Positions 55,371 through 64,000 of a stretch of DNA of 64,000 nt are shown here, in pieces. The notes under the pieces are model-generated. The model did not search any database and was not told the DNA's origin. It saw only the letters and a list, made by a program, of their open reading frames with translations. The first letter of the stretch is position 1, and the number at the start of each line of letters is the position of its first letter. Made by a program: the position numbers and the translations under genes. The stretch is from Notolepis coatsorum (taxonomy: Eukaryota; Chordata; Actinopteri; Aulopiformes; Paralepididae): contig OZ020594.1 in NCBI GenBank assembly GCA_963971535.1, forward strand, positions 114,983,127 to 115,047,126. Reading direction: 5' to 3'.

Positions 55371-58300
55371 GGGATGAAGGGGGGCTTAGGAGGAAGCGGG
55401 CCTGAGACTGCTTTGATCTGTGCTTGGCTTAGCCTCCTCCTCCTCCGTCTGTTTCTCTTGTTTGCTCTGTACCCCGTCTGAGGAGGGGCCGGTTCCGGCC
55501 GCCCCGTCAAGGAGTCGCTTGGGGTGCTGGGTTCGAGGTCAGCTACGTCTGTAGCGCAGCTGAGGGGGGTGGAGTTCCGAACTCCCTCTTGTGCCCACGG
55601 TTCTCTCACAGGCCTCTCGCTTAATGTCAATAGCCTCTCAACGGGCTGTACGAGGGAGTGGCCGGTGTCGCTCGCCTTTGTGTGTAGGCAGCGTGTAGAC
55701 GTGGGTTGACTGTCAAGTCCGTAGAGGGGGCCCTGGAGCGTCCATCCCAGTCGGGTCTGAACCGCGACTGGGCATCCTTTGGGTCCGATGTGGGCCGCCT
55801 CAATTGGGAGAATGAGGTCCGCGTGGTCGGAGCCGATGAGCAGGGTCGGTGTGGCGCCGTCGATAAGCGGTATAGGTAGTTGACGTAGGTCCACATACTT
55901 CGCCATCAGCTGTGGGATGGGGTAGGTGTACTGAGACAGGCCTATGTCGTGGCTGGTGAAGACGTTGGTTATACTATACTGCTTCTCGGGCTGGTCCACC
56001 GCTGCTATCTTGAAGGAGACCTTCTCACCTTTTATGGTCTTCGGGTCCCTTCTGATGGTGCGTATTGTCATGGTACCTTTGGCACCCCGCAGGCCCAACT
56101 GGGCTGCGGCGGAAGCGAGGAGGAGAGTCTTTTCAGACCCATCGTCCAGGACGGCGTAAGTGTCCAGGACCTTGTCCTCGTAGCTCAGGAGCACTCTGAC
56201 CACTTTGATGAGCACTCGGGGGGTCCCGCTATGCTGGTCAATGTGGAGCACTCCTGTTGGTCGGTTGCTTTGGATCGTCTGGGGTGGTGCCGACTCGCGG
56301 TCGTCCGAGTAGCACCGTGACTCCCAGTGTCTGCTGTAGCAGTCGGAACAGTAGGGAGCGGTCTGGTGGATCTTCGGTACTGGTGCCACCGCCTCGGCAT
56401 GGTACATTACCGCGACGGGCCCACTCTGTTGTCCTGGCTGACGCCTGTTGATGTCATGCAGGACCTCCAAGTGGGCGCCGCCGCACCTGCCGCACTTCTT
56501 CTTCAAGCGGCACGCAGCTGCCATGTGGCTGCGCGCGCAGCGGAAGCAGCGGCGGTGGTCCTTGATCCACTGACTCACCTCATCCATGGTCAGCTTCTTG
56601 AAATCGTCGCATTGATACAGCCGATGTTCCCCTTCACAGTACTGGCATTCAATCTTCCACTCCTCTTTCGTCGAGGGGGTGTCGTGGTTCTTGTGCTGCG
56701 GTACTGATTCGGCTTGGTGCATAACGGTCACCGACCGGCGGTTATCATTTAATCCCTGAGGTCCTGGTCTTGGGCTTGGTCCACTCCATACGAACGTGTC
56801 CAGTCGTAGGCTGCTGACCTCCCTGGCGAGGAAATCAGACAAGTCTAGGAGGGATGCCTCTGGACCGTTGGGGTCGCGGTGGTCTCTCTGCCGCCGAAAA
56901 CGCTCTTGTCGGGCGGGAGGGAGCTTCTCTAATATTCTCTCTACATTAGAGTTAGCGTACAGTTCGTATATCCCCTTTTCCTTTTGGGCCCCCAGCATCC
57001 CTACCAGGGACTGTACCTTGATAGAGAGGTCATCCAATGCTCTGTTGTCTCTGGCTGGGGGGAGACGGTCAATGTCTCTTATCTCCTGTATCACGTAGTC
57101 CCATATGCGTCCATAACGTTGGTCGAGGGCTACTAGAGCCGCGGTGTATGGGGTAGTCGAGTTGGAATATGCCAGCGATATATTGTGCGCTCTGGGCACC
57201 TTCAGGTGCTTGAGTAGGATAGCATACTTGTACGTTTCATCCGGTACATCGGACATCATTGTCTCTAAGCACATTCGTAGCTCTGTGTACTGTGCTCTGT
57301 TCTCGTGTGTGAAGTCCGGGAACGTCGGTGTGCCAAGGTACGATGCCATGGATGGCTGGCACATCGGTGAGCGTTGGGGGAGAGGCCTCCTGGGCGAGTC
57401 TCCCCGTGCGTGTCGTCTTGGGCTGGTACTTGGTGGGTACCGAAGGTCGGGTACCCAGGTGCTGTTCCTCGGTGCTGACGGTGCGTCAAACTCACCCGTG
57501 AGTTGAGTCGGGGGTTTGTAGCGCAGTGCCTCGGGGCTGACGTCTGGGCTGTACTGGACCTCCTGGTCCAGAGTACGTTGCTGCTGGTCGGGGCTGTACT
57601 GGGCCTCCTGGTCCAGAGTACGTTGCTGCTGGTCGGCTTGACATTCCTCCTCTTCCTCCTCCTCTTCCTCTGCTAGGTCCTGGAGTCTTCGGTTCAGTCT
57701 CTCGGCGTGGTCCGGTTCTTCCCGGTTGCTGGGTCTCGTATGGACCGGCCGGGGAGGGGGTTCGGAGACGTGGACAGGATCCTCCTGTTGGCGGGGTCCC
57801 GGGTCGCTTGGTCGGGTAGGGGAATGTGCCCTAGACCCTTGTCGTGATGATCTCCGGGAGCTCCGTGCGGAGTGAGGGGGTGTCGCCATGGCAATCAATT
57901 TGTCCATCAGCTGCGCCTGCAGCCGGTCGCGCTCTGCCTCGCGCTGGGCATGGGCGGCGTCGCGCACTGCTTCGCGGCGGCTTCTTTCAATGTTCTCTTC
58001 CGTCTGAAGGCGTCTGGTCTCCAGTCTTATGCGGTCGTCTTCACTCCTTTGTTGCGCCTGGAAGCGCTCTCGCTCGGTTGCAGAATGTTCGCATTCACTG
58101 AGGGCTTGCGCTTGGAGTTGCGCGTGAAGGCGCTCTCGTTCGTCTGCAGCTTGTTCGCGCTCGCTCGTCTGTTGCGCTTGGAGTCGATCGCGTTCACCCT
58201 GAAGTCGATCGCGTTTGGTGGAGGCTGCCAGGGTGGCGATGAGTGCCTGCGCCAGCATCTTGTCCGCTTCGCTGGGGGAAGACACAGGCGGAGGTGATCG

Positions 58301-58732
58301 GCTTCTGGCAGTGCTCGTTGGAGATCCGTTCTCCTGTCGCGCTCCGAGGAGATCCATCTCCTGGGTGTGCGTCTCTTCTGGTAGTGGGTCGGGTTCCGTC
58401 CCTGGAGCGCTTTCTTTATCCTGGAGCTCTCCGGGGACTACCTTGTTGACGTTGGCGGGGGGTAAAGTCATGTCATGTCCCTCCTGGTCCCCCCCGTGAG
58501 CTTGGTCAGTTACGTTAGAACCCACTGGGGTCTCTACTGGCAGGGTCGCCTGTTCGGTAGGGTTTGACATACTTTTACTATCCGCTTTAGTTATTTTATC
58601 CGCATTTAACTTCTTTTTAAAGCTAGGTATTGGACTGACAGTGTATGCCTGTAGATAGGGAGGTGGCTGCCGTCTGCGCTGCGGGCGTTCTAGCTCGGGA
58701 GAACCGTTTGTGGAGTGTTCATCATCGGCCAT
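55187..58732 (-). CDS. BEL/Pao gag-protease polyprotein, 1181 codons
   Basis: Uninterrupted frame. Residues 1-150 are low-complexity; about 165-300 is an E/R/Q-rich coiled coil (QAQ, RER heptads); about 340-420 is acidic with two near-identical QQQRTLDQE repeats. The capsid-like middle (about 480-680) is the conserved Pao gag region. Zinc-binding C/H clusters are at about 696-710 (CQYCEGEHRLYQC) and 727-760 (CFRC, CRLKKKCGRCGGAH). The aspartic protease (DUF1758 type) has catalytic D in VLDDGSEKTLL near 862 and the conserved LLIGSDHADL near 969. The last 80 residues run out of frame over integrase sequence and are not native. It forms particles and matures them; RT must come from elsewhere. 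Confidence 0.92.
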   Translation of the reverse strand: MADDEHSTNGSPELERPQRRRQPPPYLQAYTVSPIPSFKKKLNADKITKADSKSMSNPTEQATLPVETPVGSNVTDQAHGGDQEGHDMTLPPANVNKVVPGELQDKESAPGTEPDPLPEETHTQEMDLLGARQENGSPTSTARSRSPPPVSSPSEADKMLAQALIATLAASTKRDRLQGERDRLQAQQTSEREQAADERERLHAQLQAQALSECEHSATERERFQAQQRSEDDRIRLETRRLQTEENIERSRREAVRDAAHAQREAERDRLQAQLMDKLIAMATPPHSARSSRRSSRQGSRAHSPTRPSDPGPRQQEDPVHVSEPPPRPVHTRPSNREEPDHAERLNRRLQDLAEEEEEEEEECQADQQQRTLDQEAQYSPDQQQRTLDQEVQYSPDVSPEALRYKPPTQLTGEFDAPSAPRNSTWVPDLRYPPSTSPRRHARGDSPRRPLPQRSPMCQPSMASYLGTPTFPDFTHENRAQYTELRMCLETMMSDVPDETYKYAILLKHLKVPRAHNISLAYSNSTTPYTAALVALDQRYGRIWDYVIQEIRDIDRLPPARDNRALDDLSIKVQSLVGMLGAQKEKGIYELYANSNVERILEKLPPARQERFRRQRDHRDPNGPEASLLDLSDFLAREVSSLRLDTFVWSGPSPRPGPQGLNDNRRSVTVMHQAESVPQHKNHDTPSTKEEWKIECQYCEGEHRLYQCDDFKKLTMDEVSQWIKDHRRCFRCARSHMAAACRLKKKCGRCGGAHLEVLHDINRRQPGQQSGPVAVMYHAEAVAPVPKIHQTAPYCSDCYSRHWESRCYSDDRESAPPQTIQSNRPTGVLHIDQHSGTPRVLIKVVRVLLSYEDKVLDTYAVLDDGSEKTLLLASAAAQLGLRGAKGTMTIRTIRRDPKTIKGEKVSFKIAAVDQPEKQYSITNVFTSHDIGLSQYTYPIPQLMAKYVDLRQLPIPLIDGATPTLLIGSDHADLILPIEAAHIGPKGCPVAVQTRLGWTLQGPLYGLDSQPTSTRCLHTKASDTGHSLVQPVERLLTLSERPVREPWAQEGVRNSTPLSCATDVADLEPSTPSDSLTGRPEPAPPQTGYRANKRNRRRRRRLSQAQIKAVSGPLPPKPPFIPSSRHDHRPVTTPSCVAGRPRKQSDHWCRRKGQSGRSARPGADIHPTRGEDDRVAKAPRLA

Positions 58733-58740
58733 GTTAATAT

Positions 58741-58771
58741 TAATATTATATTAATATTACGCTAATTACCC
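58741..58771. other. AT-rich leader between BEL primer site and gag start
   Basis: Only about 40 bp separate the primer site from the gag ATG, and they are made of repeated TTAATATTA. The very short leader leaves little room for a packaging signal upstream of gag. Confidence 0.6.
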
Positions 58772-58788
58772 TCCGGCTCGAAGGACCA
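58772..58788 (-). promoter_or_regulatory. BEL primer-binding site, tRNA-Tyr
   Basis: Minus strand TGGTCCTTCGAGCCGGA is the exact complement of the 3' end of a eukaryotic tRNA-Tyr (acceptor CCTTCGA, ending TCGAAGGACCA). It lies two bases from the 5' LTR. This is where minus-strand DNA synthesis would be primed. The identification uses the known tRNA-Tyr acceptor stem. Confidence 0.85.
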
Positions 58789-59223
58789 ATTTTAACTGAG
58801 GGGTACAATTCCCTGACTGTATTAATAAGTATAGTATCATTAAACCACTACCGTCTTATGTACATTACTACTGACCATACAGTACACAGGTATATGATAT
58901 GAACACTTCCCACAATGACACGGTTCCACACAAAACTGGGTTTAAGAATATTTATTAGCAGCAATGATAGTATAACAATACTTTACTTTACGTAGGGTGC
59001 GCTTATAAGGCGAAAGAATGTGCGTGAGCAAGTCAATAACGTAAGTCCATTCTCATATTACGCAGGAGATAATGAATACAACCTGAATCTTAGGAATTAT
59101 ATATATGGTACACTAGTAAGGCAGCGGGAGATACTGGTAGGGTCCCTCCGGTTGTAGGCCAGCAAGGGGAGAGGATTTGTCGGTAGTAGAGTCTGGGTCA
59201 ACGATGAATAGAGAGACTCCAAG

Positions 59224-60176
59224 TAGAGCTGCTGCGGTATTGCTGTTTTCCTTACCGCACAAATTTGCAAAATATTTCCTACCGCTGCAATATTACCGCA
59301 CGCACACAAAAAATTAAAAAAAAAAAGTTTGAATGCATTTTTTTTTAGTAGTAGTCTACTCTTTATAGCATATAGCCTGCCTCTAGTCTAAATGTCTATC
59401 TTTAGAGGATGACTTTGCAGCATGAATATTGTTTGGGATTCGGCAAGCACGCATTAGTTATTGAAAGTGAAACACGGATTCGAAGTTTACCCTCTGGTCG
59501 TGCGCAGTTCACTCGGTGTCGCGGGCAGGGCTGGTTACCCCCCCCCGGACCCTTTCTTATTATTATTACTATAAAGTTACTACTTTATAATAAAGGCATT
59601 CGTTTTGTGGCATTAACATTATATAGTTATACGTTCAATAACATCACTGAGCGTATTTACCGGACGATAGCAAGGCAAGCAATACTCTATTCATATCTCA
59701 GTTCCTTTCTTTGCTCAGAGCGTGCCATTCTGCGGTCTGTTAATAAAGTTTTCAATCAGACAAGTGTATAGAACGAAGGGCTTTTATTATAACATTCGTT
59801 GCAGACAGTAAAATCATTATGTCTCGTTTAGTACTCCTGAAGAGCGATGGTAATCCACTCCGGCGGAGAGTTAAAGCTAACGTTATTAGCCGTGTTGTGA
59901 GAGCTGACATTCAGGACGTAAAAAACGTGTGACGCGTCTCTCTTCTGACCAATCAGTGGTCTGCAATGTTTCACGTGACTTTTCTGGTACCCAATAGGGT
60001 CGCTTGGAACCTCGATAGAGAAGTAGGGTATATCTGCAGAGCCGCAAGCCCAACGAGAGGAGGGTAATTTATTATTATTATTATAAAAAACAGCGGTGAC
60101 GCGGTATTCAGCCTACTCTGCGGTGGCCGTGATGTAACAGCGATACCGCGGTAATGCGGTAATCGCGGCAGCTCTA
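59224..60176. mobile_element. hAT-type element, TIR TAGAGCTGCTGCGGTA, in the 5' LTR
   Basis: A 953-bp sister of 54010-54974 with its own perfect 8-bp duplication ACTCCAAG (59216-59223 and 60177-60184). Scattered substitutions and small indels separate the two copies. Its position in the LTR differs, so it arrived independently and did not move by LTR exchange. Confidence 0.93.
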
Positions 60177-60408
60177 ACTCCAAGTACAGGAGACGGTGCA
60201 ATAATCTCTTGATCCGCAGACGAATAACAGCTGTTCTCCGTGGCATGCAGCTCCGCATGGAAGAAAGCTAGCCAGCCTCAGGCTTCTGAGAGGCGGGCTC
60301 GACGTTGCTCCTCACAGGGTAAATCCCACACAATTGTGGGTGTAGACGATTCTCCTCTCCATCAATTACAGGACCAAAGCAAATATAATCCAGCCGAAAA
60401 GGGCTATG

Positions 60409-61254
60409 TCAAGTCAAGTCAAGTCAAGAGTTTTAATTGTCACGGCATACAGGTATACAGTGAAATGCGGCTAGTCTTGCCCGCGACGATGTGCAATACA
60501 GTGGTACAACATATAATAGAATCCAATAAAAATACAGTGGTACAACATATTAATAGAATCCAGTAAAAAACAACAGTGCAATAAACAGGTACATGGTGTG
60601 CCATCTCGGTATCTGTACATAGTATTTACAGAGCATATAGGACATGCTAGGTAGCTTTAGTAGTGCAATACACTGTTCCTGATGTTATACTAATTTAAAG
60701 TGGCCTTTCCTCTGGCCATAAGTGTGCGTATGTGCGGCATGAGTGTTAAAGTGGCTGCTAGTGTGTGAGCGTGCTCAGCGTGCGTGTCGTGTATGTGCTT
60801 GTGTGTGCTTGTGTGTGGATAGTTCAGTTTCTGTGTCTCTCAATGTTCATTGTTCAAGGCTCTGATGGCCTGGGGGAAGAAGCTTAGCCTAAGCCTCTCC
60901 GTCCTAGTAGCTGGGGTTCGCAGGCGTCTGCCTGACCTCAGCAGCTGGAACAGGCTGTTATTGGGGTGGTGGGGGTCTTTCATTATCCTGCAGGCTCTGG
61001 ATTTGCACCTCTTGTTGTATAGAGCCTGCAGGGGAGGTAGCGCCATACCCGTGGTACGCTCGGCTGAGCGCACCACTCTCTGTAGGGCCTTCTTGTCCTG
61101 TGCCGTGCTGTTCCCATACCAGGCAGTGATGTTTCCGGTCAAGATGCTCTCTACAGCTCCTGAGTAGAAGGACTGGAGTATCTTCCCCGATACTCTGAAC
61201 TTCCTTAACTGTCTCAGGTGGTAGAGGCGCTGCTTCGCTTTCTTTACTTTACTA
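60409..61254 (-). mobile_element. LINE-beta-related LINE 3' fragment in the 5' LTR
   Basis: The minus strand encodes MTGNITAWYGNSTAQDKK, LPPLQALYNKRCKSRACRI and FFPQAIRALNN (61142-60840), parallel to but diverged from the LINE-beta C-terminus, then a 3' UTR ending in repeated TTGAC at 60409-60428. CTATG on both sides (60404-60408 and 61255-61259) is the likely duplication. It is absent from the other LTR, so it inserted after the BEL element did. Confidence 0.9.
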
Positions 61255-62403
61255 CTATGCAGTCGTCGGGTAGGTTATCCAGTGTACATAATCCACACGG
61301 TCCTCGTCTAGGGCTCCTCGGGTGAAGGCGCCAGGGTAAGCGGCCCAGCCTGGATAAGCACACTAGCTGGTGCGAGGAAGCGTTGGTAATGCTGGTCACT
61401 GTAGAACGGTAGCCGCACGATACACTATACATAAATAGACTATTACTGAAATAATAGAATAGGTCGAACTCGACGGTACAGCGTTAAACTCTGATACTTC
61501 AGTTATTAATTCGCACGCGGTCTCAATGCTCTATTTGGGGCCAAACAGGCCATACTTCACCGCACGTTGTATCGTGGGTGAGGCTTCACTTGGGTAACTC
61601 GAACTAGGTTAACTAACTGCTGTATCCACCTGCGCCGTATTTATACGTTAGGTGAACAAACTAGTACCAGCCTTATTCCTGTCTCGTATTCTTGCGCAGA
61701 GCCGTTCATGTGCAGGCATGTCTCTGGCGGTGACTTTGAACCAGACCTTGGGGGCATGGCAGTGGCGCCTAGGGGGGCGCTGTCCAATAGGAGAACGAAA
61801 TATTATGGTCTGTACTAGGTTAAAGGGATATTCCGTGTATATGTACAAAGAATACACAAGGGATATCAGACGATATACAAATCCTATGCAATATATATCA
61901 AGTAATAAATATATATATTCGGTTTAATCTGATCCTATCGTAACAGTTACTGTTCCTAATTTATGCAAATTACATGTCATCAGCTTGTGACTGCAACTTG
62001 TTCCTGTTCGCAGACGACTCAGCCCTGCTGGTCTCTGACAAGAACAAGTTATAGGTTGAAAAAACCCTCAGCTCTGAACTAGGCAGAATCTGCACCTGGC
62101 TCGCTGATAACAAACTATCATTACACCTGGGTAAAACAGAGTCCATTCTCTTCGGATAAAATAACAAACTCAGCAAGACCGACGGCTTCTCAGTTACAGT
62201 GGGTGACAATATTGTCTCAAGGAAAGATGAAATTACATACCTGGGTTCCATCCTCGAGGCAAATCTTTCCTGTGACAAGATGGCATCCAATGTAATCAAA
62301 AAAGTCAACCAACGAACAAGATTATTGTACCGGATCTCCTCTCTGGTAAACAAAAATACCCTGAAGAATAACAGGAGCACTCATTCAAGGGTACTACGAC
62401 TAT

Positions 62404-63419
62404 TAGGGCTGTCCTAAATACTTCGAAGCTCTGTTCGATGGGCATGGGATTCGAGTGGTAAAATAAAATTAGAATATATAAAAAAAATATAAACTTTTTA
62501 TCTATATATATATATTTTTGCAAAATCAACTCTGCCTCTCTTTGTTAACTACAACAAGCAATGCTTTTTTGCAAAATTAACTCTGCCTCTCTTTGTTAAC
62601 TACAACAAGCAATGCTGTTTGTTTAAGATGAGGTCGGACGCGGTTAGGTGGTCGAGCGGAGATTGCGTTCGTCACCAGCCCCGGAGCTGTGAGCTTGATT
62701 CGCCTGTTCGAATCCAGCTCACAGCTCCGGGGTTGTCACCAGCTTGGCTGGCCGTCTGCACTGATACAATTGGCTGTATCAGAGGGTGGGAGAAGCTGGC
62801 GGGGTGGGTCCGGGTCGTTGTAAACAGCGACTCCTACAGTTCGGTCGGGGCGCCTGCTAAGCGCGGATTGGACGTGAGGGGGATAGTGTGGTCCTCCCAC
62901 ACGCTACGCCCTCTCAATGAGAATCCGCGCTGCCAGGTGAAAAGAAGCGGTGATTGGCTGGACGTGTGTCGGAGGAAGCACGTGGTAGCCTCCACTCTCC
63001 CAGATGATCTGACTGTGGGGGGTAAGTGCGCAGCGACCAGGAAGGGACTGGGAATTGGCATACGACTAACATTGGGATGGGAGAAAATCGGAGGAAAATG
63101 GAGGGGGAAAAAGACCAAAAAAAAAAAAAAAAAAGATGAGGTCGGACTCTGCACTGACAGATTTGTGTTCATTGTGCTGCTTTTATAAAGCCTCAAATGA
63201 CGGCTTACAATATCTCATGAAAGCAAAGTGTTTCGTTTGTCAAGATTTAAAAAGGTTTAAACTGTACAGCACTGACAAAGTTGAACAAAGTGCTGTACAA
63301 GTCCCACAACATAAAAAATAATTATAATTTATTTATTTTTTATCTCGAAGCTTCGAATTAAAATCAAATCTCGGCCCCGAAGCTTCGAATGCCAAAAAAA
63401 AGTTCAAAGGTCAGCCTTA
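62404..63419. mobile_element. hAT-type element, TIR TAGGGCTGTCC, carrying a SINE
   Basis: Perfect 8-bp duplication ACGACTAT (62396-62403 and 63420-63427); ends TAGGGCTGTCC and GGTCAGCCTTA are imperfect inverted repeats, with CGAAGCT/AGCTTCG motifs just inside. Without the SINE it is about 510 bp. AATTAACTCTGCCTCTCTTT-type segments are repeated (62526 and 62575). No transposase. Confidence 0.9.
62640..63132 (+). mobile_element. tRNA-derived SINE, full length with poly-A
   Basis: Flanked by a perfect 15-bp duplication AAGATGAGGTCGGAC (62625-62639 and 63133-63147), typical of L1-type target-primed insertion. The head GGTTAGGTGGTCGAGCGG resembles a pol III A box, and GTTCGAATCC at about 62708 a B box. 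Body of about 480 bp, A-rich end from 63113. The long body and poly-A tail differ from the short SINE at 35945. A sister copy lies at 51653-52060. Confidence 0.88.
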
Positions 63420-64000
63420 ACGACTATGCCTGCACCTCATGGTACCAAAGCACCTCAAAGGCACTAAAAACAAGATTACAAACATCACAAAACAAACTGG
63501 TCAGACTACTGCTTGACCTTACTCCTAGAACCCACCTCACCCCTGCCCATTTTGACAACCTAGAGTAGACGACAGAGTACAGGAACTTGCAATGGGCCTG
63601 GTCTACAAGATACACTACACCACTAAGGTACCCATGTACATGTCGAAATACTTCCCAAAGGTCAGTGAATACCACAACCACAACACCAGAGGGAGCTCCA
63701 CAAATCATGTCCAACCCAGATTCGGCTCAAACAAGGGACTAAACACGTTCCGCAATTATGCCACATCAATGTGGAACGCCCTACCCACAGCCGTAAAAAA
63801 AAAATTGAATCACTACCCACCTTCAAAACCGCTCTCAAAGAGCACCTACGGGAGGCTGCAATTCGAAACTGGCCCCCGTAAATATCTGAACCCACCGCCC
63901 ACCCCCTCCTAATGTACATTTCCCTCCCCCTTGTATGTATATATTTACTGTTAGGATCTGTTTAACAGTACTGTATATTTATATATCTTAATGTAACAGT

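Larger units (their letters stand above)
52752..61945 (-). mobile_element. BEL/Pao LTR retrotransposon, pol-deleted, both LTRs present
   Basis: Antisense element flanked by a perfect 5-bp duplication GTTAC (52747-52751 and 61946-61950) within LINE-alpha copy D. The LTRs are 52752-55066 and 58791-61945. Each is about 1342 bp once later insertions are subtracted, and they differ at few positions. The internal region (55067-58790, 3.72 kb) has a tRNA-Tyr primer site, gag, protease and the last part of the integrase, but lacks RT, RNase H and the integrase core. Full-length BEL internal regions are usually 5-6 kb or more, so roughly 2-3 kb has been lost. It could only move with enzymes from a relative. 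Confidence 0.93.
58791..61945 (-). repeat. BEL 5' LTR (right), with nested hAT and LINE
   Basis: Same sequence as the 3' LTR, with a changed first base pair at the inner edge (TT for TG). Subtracting the hAT (59224-60176) and the LINE fragment (60409-61254) with their duplications leaves about 1343 bp. TATA box at 61637-61645 on the minus strand. Confidence 0.92.
52377..63892 (+). pseudogene. LINE-alpha reverse transcriptase, broken (copy D)
   Basis: First segment: EKIVYEQVEKYL, FQSGFRTSHSTE and LDLQKALDTVNHSILI, then a stop at 52663. Second segment (61946-62403): FADDSALL, a stop at about 62051, LADNKLSLHLGKTESILF, YLGSILEANLSCDKM. Third: a stop near 63567, MSKYFPKVSEYH and FKNYATSMWNALP-type C-terminus. 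Several disabling changes are present beyond the two insertions. Confidence 0.82.
52377..64000 (+). mobile_element. LINE-alpha copy D, RT part, split by BEL and hAT insertions
   Basis: Sense-strand RT segments are at 52377-52751, 61946-62403 and 63420-63880; the 3' UTR continues to the window end. The breaks coincide exactly with the BEL element (GTTAC duplication) and the hAT at 62404-63419 (ACGACTAT duplication). The tail is outside the window. Together with the inverted endonuclease part at 49500-52376 it is probably one insertion with a 5' inversion. Confidence 0.85.

Noticed and set aside
58215-58499. Plus-strand frames of 60-140 codons over the BEL gag region
   Set aside because: Antisense shadows of the 1181-codon gag-protease frame.
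62640-62730. tRNA gene
   Set aside because: tRNA-like head of a SINE with poly-A tail and 15-bp duplication; the acceptor stem does not pair.

Overview
The window looks like an intergenic or intronic stretch of a ray-finned (teleost) fish genome. I recognise no complete host protein-coding gene. Nearly everything that can be classified is a transposable element, usually inserted inside another. The teleost assignment is an inference. It rests on the mix of Mutator-like, hAT, Harbinger, DIRS, BEL/Pao, L1 and L2/CR1-type elements side by side, on tRNA-derived SINEs with poly-A or L2-type tails, and on the recurrent GCTAACGTTAGC motif. Host candidates are limited to one well-formed 90-nt exon-like segment (41370-41459) and two weaker exon-like segments (46530-47126).

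Two LINE families recur. LINE-alpha has an L2/CR1/Rex1-like RT and a tail of CCCATTCTGCAATCTG followed by AATAAA and ATCA or ATTC repeats. LINE-beta is L2-like and ends in CTTGAA repeats. LINE-beta has one copy (31819-34779) with an uninterrupted endonuclease-RT ORF of 986 codons, plus 5'-truncated relatives at 14537, 19449 and 60409.

Layout. 1-2200: unclassified. 2217-11157: a chain of Mutator-like foldback elements (2226-3715, 3725-3978, 3988-11148), each bounded by the same 9-mer CTCCCGGTC or a one-base variant. The last contains a LINE-alpha copy that carries a BEL solo LTR, and a 1.84-kb near-perfect palindrome with its own 9-bp target duplication. 11158-16925: unclassified sequence, then a LINE-alpha copy broken by a hAT element that itself carries a LINE-beta copy. 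17995-21543: a hAT element containing a second TIR element and LINE fragments. 21865-25961: a Harbinger element (CAG target duplication) holding three hAT elements, each with a perfect 8-bp duplication. 26329-30310: a hAT element holding LINE debris and a TTAA-flanked element, which in turn holds another Mutator-like element. 30680-40670: a minisatellite, a hAT element with the intact LINE-beta, a SINE, a foldback, more hATs and a 40-bp minisatellite. 41370: the candidate exon. 42160-49330: a DIRS RT-RNase H relic fused to a broken antisense L1. 49500-64000: a LINE-alpha with an inverted 5' part whose endonuclease sequence has expanded into a 31-bp minisatellite. Its RT half is split by a BEL/Pao element (52752-61945) that keeps both LTRs, a tRNA-Tyr primer site and a 1181-codon gag-protease ORF, but has lost RT, RNase H and the integrase core.

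The parts do not work as a pathway; they record successive insertions. The nesting gives a relative chronology, and exact target duplications allow most boundaries to be placed to the base. All identifications come from reading the sequence; no database search was run.
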